A stretch of DNA of 64,000 nt from Neelides folsomi. Lineage: Eukaryota; Arthropoda; Collembola; Neelipleona; Neelidae. Positions 24,801-36,800 of this stretch are shown here, in pieces (the first letter of the stretch is position 1; each line of letters starts with the position of its first letter). The DNA is taken from the NCBI GenBank assembly GCA_034687125.1, contig JAQGBZ010000201.1, positions 1-64,000 of the forward strand, in the 5' to 3' direction. A program made the translations under genes and the position numbers. The notes under the pieces are model-generated. The model searched no databases and was not told the DNA's origin. It saw nothing but the letters and a program-made list of their open reading frames with translations.

Positions 24801-27800
24801 GGAGCTGAGCCCGCAGCTCAAACAGCTCCCTGTTCAGAGAAACCATTGTTGTTTAATTATCAATTACTTTCACCGCGAGATTCGCGGAAGTTGAGTCTCG
24901 TTTGCTAATACGATGAGCAAACATTCACATAATTGTACAATTTATCCAATTTCGATCTTTTCTACTCAAATAACCTAACTTAACTTAATCTAATCTAACT
25001 CAAAATAAATAAAATACCATTGGGTAATATATAGTATAATAATTAGACTTAACTAAACAATAACTATAAATACTATTAGGTAATTGTGTATAGTCTCAAT
25101 AAAATATTTTACTCTTATGATTTTTATCTCATATGGTGAAAATATGAAGATTTTATATCTTACATGAACTTTATGTATTTTTTAATAGGAGGAAATATAA
25201 AAATGAGTGGGAGTGACGATGAACTCCGACGAGGTCTAATTAGTACCGGATCAATTAATAGAGAGAAAATTAAATGTCATACAGCCTTTCTCTCTCCATG
25301 TAATATTTGCACAGCAATTTCGTAATTCTCCATCTCCTCCCTTTCTCCCCATGAGTTCACTCACTCTGCGGTTGGTTAGTTGGGAAGTTAATAAAATCCT
25401 CCTCTTTCCTTCATGAACCCGTTAATTACTTAATTCTCAAAATGTGCAAAACTTTTTTTATCCCAAAATACGATATTCATATATTCCTTTCCTATATTAC
25501 TTTTATGTACATACTATAATATACTATATACCATATTTATGTCATACAGATAGTCATTTTCAAAATCCGGACTCATTTTCTCATACACCCTTAAGAGTTC
25601 TGATGAGCTCTTGAGTTCTTGAAAGATGGAAAGTTGTTAATTAAATTGGATATACAAATACCATACATATCTGTATTATAAATTTTAAGGCTCATACAGG
25701 TATACTGAAAAAGCTTTTTGATACAATGGCCCATTACGCCCCTTCAGATTAAACTAGATAGGATCCAATAATGAGTATATTTAATAGGGTTTACTATATG
25801 TAGTTATATCCTAGTTTCATCACCCATGGATCATTAGTGTCGCAAGGCCTTTAAATGATGGCTTTAATCCCCCGTCCTCAAAAGGGTCTCGTAAAAATCT
25901 TTCTAGGCGGAATGTGCTCAATTTCACTTTTAGTTAATTCCTTGGCCCGGATGGCGGTCGAATCTCCACCAACGTGCCAACATGGATAAAAGTGGGAAAG
26001 ACATGGAGAGAACCAACTCATCATTTTATATGAGATGAGCCGTAAAACGGGGCGGTTAAAGGTGTGAAGAAAGAAAGTGGTTTACTTGCACAGCTGAGAC
26101 GCCTCCACCCCCTCGAATGAGTGTTTCCCAACGAGGAGAGAATTCTCGCTGGGTTCTTGGTGGGAAGACGAGGAGGAAGATTGATTTTGCCGCACGGGAT
26201 TATGATTATGATTCGGTCCATCGAGCCCCGTATGAATTAAAATATGGCTTCCATCTGCTAATGTGAACTCACGGATGAGAAGAAGCGACCGTTCCATCGA
26301 GCTCTCTGAAATTAAGAGGAAATCAATAAAAGAGCGAAAGTGAGAGACGGAAAAGGAAAAATCCAAGTTTCCTTTTATGTTGATAAAGAAGTAAAAATCA
26401 AATTGTCTTCTCAGAAGGAATTTGCATTGTACAACATCAAAGCTTTTCTTCCACCATTCCCATTTCTGTCAATTCAACTCGAAAACCCTTCTAAGAAAAA
26501 TTGTTTTCAACCTTATCAAAAAAATACTAATAGAGTGCTACCTATTGTATTAGCATATCGTACATATATGACAAATACAGATATGTAAATAGGCATGTAT
26601 ACCTAATACATATTATGCAAATAAAATACACGTAAAAATATTAAATAGATATCTCTACTATTTTAATATATTCCATGGTACACTTACATATTATGTACAT
26701 ATTTTATGTATTAATAAAAGTGATTTATTAGGAAAATATTTTAAAGGTCGAGTCCAAGTAAAATTATAAAAGTTATTAAGTTTTTAGATTAAACAGTTAA
26801 ATGAGGAATTGTATGTACCGCTATCGTTCGAAAGAGAGCCCGGGCTCTCTTTAAATTATTTGGATTCAAAGGGGGGCTCTCTTTCGAGCAGGGCTCTCTT
26901 TCGAACTTGGGCTCTCTTTCGAACGATAGCGGTACATACAATTTCTCATTTAACTGTTTTACCATTATTTTAGAAGTTAATATCAAATGTAGGTATTAGA
27001 AAATTTTGTGTCGTACTCATATGTGTTTACTTATACCTTAATACATAAATGGGTATGTTACATATTATTATTATACCTACGTGGTTCTCGTTCTTTATCT
27101 TTATCTTTAAATCAAATATCATTTAGTAGTCATTCAATATATGGAGAAAAGTTCTCAATAAAACAACCATTTATAAGGCTATGCAATCAAAAGTTTCTTT
27201 CACTCCTTAATACTTACATGAAGAGATCGATAACCTCACTTTATTCCATAAATTGCATGCATACCTGCGTTATATTTTAATCAACCTATTTGACTTCTTG
27301 GACTTGTAATTGAAATTTTATAGTTATAGCTCATGCCAAGCGTGCAGGGGAGATAATAATGGAAATTAGATTTCACTGTTGGGCAGTCAAATTGAAAATG
27401 AAATGCCGATTGCTGGCCCATTAATCAGAATAGACGACAATTAATTAACTTTGAGAGTTGCAGGGAACAACGAGATAACTTTCTCCCAAAGGCTCAAACA
27501 ACTCAAAGTACATAAATCCCAATTGAAACCCTTGCGAACTATTTTCCTCGTTGGAAATGATTCATTTTCCGAGTTTTAAAAGAGAGTTAAACTCCTTTGG
27601 AGAAAGAAAGGATATTTTATTATTAAAGACAGTGTTTATTTTGTCCATTAAAGCTCTTTTTGAATCTCCTCAAATGCAATATTTATTATATGGCCATGTG
27701 GCGGGGTCGCGATATTAAATTGACTATTCGAGCTTTTCTCCGATTAAATTGAGGAATGGGGAGAATAAAGCTGGAAGATATCTCCCTTTATGTCACGTTC

Positions 27801-30800
27801 ACTTCCTTCGATAAAAGAAGTGTTGTGGAGGGAAAAGGAAAGGAGAACTCTCTATCTAATTAAAAGCCCGGTTGTAAAAACAACCCTCATCTCTGCCCAT
27901 TGTCAAAATAATAAAACTTTTCTATAGTGGAGAAGTGAAGGAAGTAAAAAAAGGTTCTTTTATCTCTTTGAGCTGAGGTGCAGAAGCCTTTTATTCATTA
28001 TTACTTATTACGTTCAAGACAAGAAGTCGGGAAAGTTTTTTTGAACATATGTGAAAATAAGTACAAGAACACCGTAAGCATAATACTAATAATACGAATA
28101 TAATGTATCATATACCTGTACTAATGCTGATTGTATTACATATATATTACATACAGTATTACATATATCCAACTGGCACTTATCTCCACATTACAAAAAT
28201 TCACGTTGTTTCTTTCCTCAACAGTCCCAACAACACAAGTTTGTTTTGTAACATTCTTCATGTGTTTCGTACTTTAAGTAGAAAGTAGAATACAAAAATA
28301 AAGGTTCTTGACAAAGACTCGTTAGGTTAAAGGTAAAAGAACTAACGATAAGGTATAAAAACGTACTATGTACCATATGAATATGTTGATAAAGGTATAG
28401 TTTTGAATTGTGTATATACAATATAATCATCATATTACATAATGTGTCGTATTGGATAAAATACATAGAGTTGATAAGAATAAAGGAACTTTCTTTTGGG
28501 TATGTTGAATCTTCTATGATATTTATTTTCTTTGCCTTTTATTAAGAAAGACACGTACCATTCATCAAAGTAAATAATGAAAGTTTCAAGTAGGTCTTTA
28601 AATTGTTGTTGTATGTAATTTTATGTCTTTTCAGGATTCCCCTTTCACCAGCTTCACATTCTTTCTTTCTTTCAATAGCTTCATTTCCTCACTTCAACAA
28701 TTCAAATTATTTTTGTTCAAGTTCCAGGTAAGTAAAGTAAAATTTCTTTTCAACACTACTTGTCTGAATAAAAGGAAAAATGTAAAGAAAGTCTTTCGTG
28801 TCAAAAATTAAACACTGGTTCTAACATAACAATAAAGACAATAATATACCTGCTACGTATCTGTATATACCATCAAGAATTGTATAGTATAGCTTTGTAT
28901 TTATATCGTTTGCTATAAAATCGCAATATCGCAATAAAATTACAAATAATATTTATTGATAAAACTATATCGGAGGGATTTCTGGAAGAAAATTTATTTG
29001 GTAATTGTTCCACTCTGAGCCAAACAAAATTGTATTCGATCTTGATTTTTATTAACTTACCGAGAGAATCAAGGCAGCAGAGGAGAAGATGCCAAAGCCG
29101 TTCCAACTCCATTCTTTCTTTCTCCGACCATTTTGAGCTTTAATAATTAAAATAAATTGATAAAAGATTATAAGATCATGAACATAAATATGAAAATTAT
29201 AACTACAGATAAAAATAAATATCAAGAATAAAAAGCCCAAAGATTTGCATACATATGGTATAGCTGCATATAGCTTATATAAAATTGTGATGGGAAGTCA
29301 TTACATCGGAAAGCAGGATCGATTTGATAAAGGTAAAAATGAGGAATAAATTGGACGGATATAAAAAAGTTGGAATATACCATCCCTGAGATTTATGATT
29401 CTCTTGTGTAGGAGAAAAATGACATTTTTTATCTTGGCAAAGTGGAATGGATTGGTAGTAAAGTCTCGGTTATTCTAAGTGTCCCATTAAGCGGAACTGG
29501 TGAGAATTGCGTGGGAGGGGGAGAAATTGTGATTGAAGACTCACTCGAGAAGAGACGGAAGGAGTGTGGCTTTGGCAGCTGCGGCGGTCTCTTGAGCAGT
29601 CCGCCTCGCTTTTCGCAACTCGTCTCTAAGATGAGGTCCATCACCAGATCCTCCGAGAAGCGCAGCAAGAGCAAAATGGGTGGCAACAGCCCGATTCAAC
29701 TCTCGAACCAACTATAAGTAAAAAAAATTTTCAAACTTAAGATTTCTAAATTCACAAACTGTATTTCATATTTCTCAAATTTAAGACAAGATCAGAATAT
29801 TTTTACACAATAAATGATCCCTCACTATCATTCATACACTTTAAAATATAATATTAAAATAAATGAACTCGTATACCTATACAGATATATTATATTGTAC
29901 ACTGATTTTCATATTAAGTATTCATATTAAAATATATATTTAGACTCATAGCGATCTGTATGTACAGGGTGGTCCATAAGTTACTTTCTTTTTTAAATAA
30001 ACAATCGTATAAAAAAGAAAGCAATTTACGGCCCACCCTGTAGGTATCTGTACATTATTAAATATTCTTTGATTATACATTTTATTTATTTTGATATTAT
30101 TTCTGTAAACCTTCCCTGCAAACATTATTTTGATTATATTTGTATATTTATTAGTTTGTTATGTTATTAGTATCTGTACATTTCGAGAATTCAAAATAAA
30201 GAAACGATAATATTTGCTTAGGATTGTATGTATATTAATTACAGAGTAGCTGTATTTGAATTATTTAAAATTCCCAACTTGTTTTTACTTTCATTTGCCC
30301 AGTTAATCATTTTAAAGTTTTCCCCCGCACGTTATGCTCATTGATTATTAAAAAGACCATGAGAGCTTGGTAGGTGGAGAAAATTAAGTTGAAGAGATTT
30401 TTTCATTTCCTTCCGGAACGACTCGACCCAACTCCCATTTTGGCTAATCTCGAGAGGAAATATTTGGAAGGGAGAACGGATGAGGACTTTGAACATATTC
30501 GTAATCAAAACACGTTGGGAGTTTCCCTTCTCCCATTTACTCTACATCCTTCATCGACTCCTAAATGGAAATGGGCCCAACTTGGAGGAAATGCGAAGAG
30601 AAAGAGAAAGCGAAGGGATCGGTTTTAATGAACTAATCGATAGGGTCCTGAAGGAAGAAACCTCACACTATGAACTTAAGGACTACTAACTAACTATAGT
30701 ACTATAGTGTATGTAAGTTAGTAGTTAGTCTCCTCCAATTCTCCTCTCAGCCTCAATATAGCTACTCAAGTGGAAAAGACTCGTCCTTAAAGAAAAATTC

Positions 30801-33800
30801 CTCTTTCATGAACTCTTCCCTTTTTAAAAATTTGGAATTCCGAAATCCAAATCCTTTCTCTCCTCCTTGATTGTTTCTATCTCAGGGAAAAGTTCCTTTG
30901 AGAGATTTTTAAGTAAAAATGCATTATAAGGAATAAATTCCTCGCTCTTTCTCTTCAAATCCTCTTTTGCTCAAATTACCTCTCTCCTTCATTCCCTTTA
31001 TCATTTCCATTCTTCTCCCAGCGAAATAAATGGACGAAAACTCGTTCATAGTTGAGTGAGGAATTGTGTGAATTAAATGGTTCCATGTGCATAACTTAAA
31101 CCCGTCGTTTCCAATTCTGGCAGTGGGTGGTCGGAGGCAGCAGGAGGCTTAATTGCCCGCCCACTCCACCATACTAATTCACTTCCTTTTTTAACTGCAG
31201 AGGAAAGAGAGAATGGAGCCCAAAGGACTGTGAAGATATGAGGGGGGAAATTAAAGGAGACCCAAATCTGAATTGAAGGAAGACTTAGGAATTGAGACCC
31301 GTTGAGCCCAAATCTTTCCCGAGATTAAATTAACCGTGTCTTCCTTTCCAAGTCCCATGGAATTACTTGAGCGATCCGGGAGAGACGATAGAACCTTTTT
31401 CCCCAACCGCCGTCGCTCCCCATTCCCCATTTACCGAGTCTTGAACTCCTTTGAGGTGAAAGTTTGGGAAGAAAAAGATAGAGCTGAAGAACTCCCCGAA
31501 AAAAGATTTATTCGGTTGAGAGTGACGAGGAGTTCCGAATGAGAACTTTCCCTTTTTCCTCATTTGATGGGGGGAAGTGATTGAGTGGAGGAACTTTTGA
31601 ATAATAAGATGGCAACCAACGTCGAGAGAACCAGACGACAAATACAAAATTTATATTCACTCAACTTGAGTAAAGACAGTTTTTCAATTTGAGCCCCTTG
31701 AATATGAATTTCCCGAATTTCGCCCGTGTTGGATCATTTGGAAGGTGCGGAGATCTTTTAAGACTCACCTCAGGCCAACTTCATCTATTTTTACTACCTC
31801 CCGTCCTTTGTATGCATTATAAATACATCCAATGCGAATGGCTCACAAAACTACCAAGATGAAATATTGGGACTTGGGCTTTTGCAAAATTGCCCTTCGT
31901 TCACGAGGCAAAGTATAAAGCTCGTTTCCTTCTTCTTCCACATTTTCCCCTTGGAGGGGTAGTTGAAGGAATGTCGTAATAAAATAAATGTGGATGGCTT
32001 TAGACTTTACATTTAAGATCACTTTTTTTATTATGAAGGATATGCCATCAACTTCCAAGATTTGAGCAACAAAATGAAAGGAAAAAAAATTCAACGAGCA
32101 TCTCTAGAGATGAAGTATGTTTTATTTATATTACATTTACATTACCTGTACTTATCGTAAGAGGCATATGGTTATTAACTCATTTGGAAATATGCATAGA
32201 AATATCCATACGGTATACTTACATATCTGTATATGGAATTTTAACTACTATATTTAAGTTGGCCATTTATTCAACTTTTGTTTGAATAAATAAATATGCT
32301 TAAATTGATAATACGCTACATTTAGGTTTATTATGCTAAACGTGACACCTGTCACCGATCTGTCACAATGTCCCAAGCTACACAAACGTGTTAGTAATAA
32401 ATTATAACTTTTTCTTCATAATTCTTATTCCATTTTAATTCCTTTTGAACACAAAACTTCTATCAAGTTTACTTTATAATACTATAATAAACACTATATT
32501 ATGTACACACTGTAGATACAATTCAATCTTGTAAGGTATGTAATTTTTACTCTTATGAAATTTATTATATGCGAATCAGTAATTTAACTTTGTACTACCA
32601 ATTTTCTATTACTACTTGGTATACTTATATTATATTTTTAACAGAAGCTTCATTATAAGTATTTCGAATCGCTATAAAATATGATTTATCAAACCCACAG
32701 GAAACTTTTGTGAGAGAAAATGCTTCCATTGCATGATAAACCCAGATAATTCTGGTAGATGATACATTATGTTTAATAACATTTCATTGCAGATAATTAC
32801 AGGGGTGTGATTTATGATTAAGTGCCAGACAGAATTTTGGAATCAACCTGATGACACAAATGGTGCATTGAGGTGAAGTAAAATGATGATGAGTCAGGAC
32901 AAGTGATGAGAGCGATAAGATTGAGAATGGAAGTAAAAGCATTTGAATGAAAGGAGTGAAGGGACGAAGACGATTTGATGCTAAAAGCATTCAGTCCCAC
33001 GAGTTTCCTCATATGAAAACTGAATGCCCTTCTTTGCCATTAGTCGGTAAGTGCTGGGAAGATACGTAACATGCGTTATTTGGAAGGATTTCTCCTCTGT
33101 ATAATACTTATATAAAAATACATATTTCATTAACTTCATAATATGGCTTTAAAGGGTAAAAGTTGATGCGCATTAAACTCAAAAGTTAATTCCCAACTTG
33201 AGAGTGGTTTTCTCTACTTATGATGTTCAATGTAATTTATTTGTAAATATGAACATTTGACAATAATCTGCTTTTTAAAATATCGATTAGTTTATAAATG
33301 TTTTATAGAAGTACAATTAGTGTAAAATTACACAAATTTTATTTTAAGTTTTATATTACTAAATACTTATAAGTGTGGTATTAGTTTGTTAAGCCTATTG
33401 TGTAATTGCATACAAATCCTTTTATAATTTATTTGAAAGATAAATTATGAAAACAAGTTTCATTCAAATCACCACCAATATAACAAGTATAACAAGTGGA
33501 CTTATAAACAAAGTGATTGGAAAGTTTTCCCAAACTTTAGAATCACGGGTTGAAAGTAAATTCGTCGTTTTGGTGGGAATTGTGGAGGAAAATCAATAGT
33601 AGAGATTGATCAGGAAAGGAAAGAAATTGATGTGGTTAGGAACAGTCGAAACTCCGTATTTCCTCAGCTGTAACCTGATAGTCCATGAAGAGGATTGACG
33701 AGGAGAAGGAAACAAGTTCTTGAACCAAAAATTCTCCCTACATGAACCAAGTTAGACTAATCATTATTATTCTCCTTCTCTCAAAAGCGAGAGCAGACTG

Positions 33801-36800
33801 GGTGGAAATTGGCGGAATGTTCCATACATTACAATTGGTCGGGTTGGTCGGAATGAGCCCATCAAGGAACAAATGTGGCGGCTCATCATTTGTAAGCCCA
33901 TTTAGCTGAGTACGAACCATCATCTCCTCGTTGTGGATGACAGGAGTCGGAGAGGGAAAATGAGGAGAAGTTTTGGGTGGATTCATCGACCGCCGGGCTG
34001 TCATCGGGAAACGGTCTCGATGAGCCCAGCAGGTCCACTCACCTCAAACTTTCATCTTCTCCAATGTGATTCTTCAAATCTGGGGATCACAGTGAGAGAT
34101 GTCGGAGGGAAGCGGAAGAAAGACGACACGAATCTTTTCCTCCCATCCATCATCCACATCCACCTCAAGAGACACCAAGAGAAAAGGGAAGAAAAGGGAA
34201 ATTCGGGTCGGAAAACACGTAGATCCTTTCTCTCAATTCTCTACCCTTCCCCATAGAAAAAATGTAATCGTTCAATGTCGTCCCGTGTGACTTCCAGAGT
34301 AATGAGTTGGCAAACTTGCATTTATTTCAAATAAACTATCCAGTCTATCATCCATTTTTTTTATTTATATATCATATATATATATATATATATAATAGAA
34401 TTGCATATACAGAAGATATTTCAGAAGCTCAGAATATTCTCAATTGATCTCAAAATATATTCAATTAATTCAAGAATCTCAGAATATTAATACGTTTATG
34501 GTTTACTATGAACGAGAATAATGATTGTAGAGTAAATAATATTGATGGAATGATCATTTAACCTTCAGTAAACTTCAGTTAAAGGTAGGGCTGGAAAAGG
34601 ATTGAATTTATAGAGACATAAAATTGGTTCATCAGCCTTGATAATAAAATGACCGGTCAGAGACGAGACATGAAAGAGAAAGTTCCCTTCTTCTCTTCCT
34701 TGAATAATTGAAGGGTTTGAGTGTTCGGGGACGAGGAAGATTCTCCTTCATGGAAGACATGTCGATGTCGTTTTATGTGTGTACCGAAGATGTTTGTTCT
34801 GCCTTTCCGATTCTCCCTATCCACCGTGTTAGAACTCCTAGAAGGGAATGGTTGTAAGGAAGGTTCGGACATTTGGGACGGATTACAACGCGGACCCTTC
34901 GTTGGGTCTATATTGGGATATTCCTTGGTTCTTCGTTGGAGATTGGGTTGAATGGAGGGCCTTTTTAACACATCTCGCCTATCTCTTTTTCACCAAACGT
35001 ATGTAATGTGTGTACATAAACCTCCCATTCTGAATGATTGAGGAATACTTCAAAAGTCCATTTGTGAACCCCGGACTTTTCCTTCGCTTTAGACCTTGAC
35101 TCAATAAAGTTAATTAACTTCACCTTCCGTTGGGAAAAGTTCCTTAATTTCATCTCTATCAGTGAAGGTTCATTCAGTTGACTGCACATTGCTTAAGTTT
35201 ATTTCTTTTCAGGACTTGAATGCATAAATAGCACTTTTTTCTATGTGGTTCTTATTCAAATCATTTTTTAAAATTTGACTTGATTTTAATATTATACTTC
35301 TTCTGTAATTTACAGGGCGACAACGTGTTAATACGGTTTTTTTTAATTAATCACAAATTTAAGATAGATAATGATAAAAACCTATTGATATAGTCGTTTG
35401 ATGGGTATTATACTATTTTATTATATTGCAAACTAAAGGTTGAATTGCTTAATCAATTAACTAACGACAGAAACTTTTCCTTGTAAAAGTTTGATTTTCT
35501 CATTTCTTCACATTTGAATCTTAAAATGGAAAATCGTCGTTTATCGAAAGAGGAAAAAGATTGGGTCATTGAAGAATTTGCCCAAGTCAAAAATGCTGTT
35601 GAGGTAGGAAGACGCTGGCCTTAGAAATTAGTAAAAATACATTATCATATTTATAAATACCCGTTATGTGTAGAAGGGCAGGCGAAGCCGTTCAAGTACG
35701 TTTGCAACGCTGTATAGAAGCCAACGAGGCTCAAATCACAAAATAAAGTTATTGAGTCTGTTCTGTAATGTATATAGACTATATATTCAGTATGTAAGAA
35801 AATTTGACTGGAAATTAAATATTTTCTTTTTGATTAAAAAACCGGGCTAACACGTTGACACCCTGTATATTATTTCATATCATATTACTTATTATACATA
35901 CAATACAATAAATGTACTTTTATGTATGTGGTAAAGTATAAAGCATAATTAACCCTTTTATTTATACATAGAAGTATTGGGTAGATATTAGGTAACATAA
36001 TTATTAGGTTTATGGAGCTATTTTAAACTTGGAGATTTATAACAGTAAATATTGTGTAAGGCTACATGGCATAAATAACATTGGAAGGGTATAAGGAGCA
36101 TTAAAGTGGAATTAATGATATATCTGTATAAGATGGGTCTGGAAAAAATGGGGCTTATTAAAGTCATTAACTTTTATTCAAATTAATGATTTGGTTTTGT
36201 AGTGGTGAAATAGGAGCACGAGCCCATTGAATTCTCAAGAGAAGTGCGAGCGGATTGAATTTCTCATCTTTCTCTTCCTCGGAATTTGCGGTCGTGACTA
36301 ATTACATCCAATGCTTTGACTCAGGTTACAATTTAATAAAACTCATTACTTGAATCAAAGGAAAGGTTAGCGAAGCACGCTTTCAATGCTTCAACATAAT
36401 AGCTCGAATTTCCGAGAATCAATTGAATAATCAATTCCTCTAAAGATTAAATATGAATGGATTCTTATTTTGATCAAATGTGTGATTTGGGAGATTGCAT
36501 AATTCTCACAATAAGAAAATAACATATTGGACATAGCATTTAATGTTATATTTATACAAGTAATGTTGTTGATAATAAAGTAGTAATATTTGATAATAAA
36601 ATTTATGACTTTTTGACATTTGACCTAAAAATATTTTCGACTTTATATATTATTTATATTTACTAAAGTATGTATGTACGTTATAATATATTTATATTTA
36701 TGCATATATTTCAAATGTGTTCTATTAAATCATTTGGAAATGTTTTACACATTCCAAAGGTTGAAAAAGGATTAAATGCAGGACATGGTTTAAAAGTAAA

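Noticed and set aside
30374-30689. plus-strand frame with a helix-like N-terminus (EKIKLKRFFHFLPERLD)
   Set aside because: No family match by eye, no splice sites that link it to another exon, and it lies antisense inside an intron.
33933-34256. 107-residue basic plus-strand frame
   Set aside because: Composition follows local purine-rich DNA (KRRK, REEK runs); no domain and no splicing partner.
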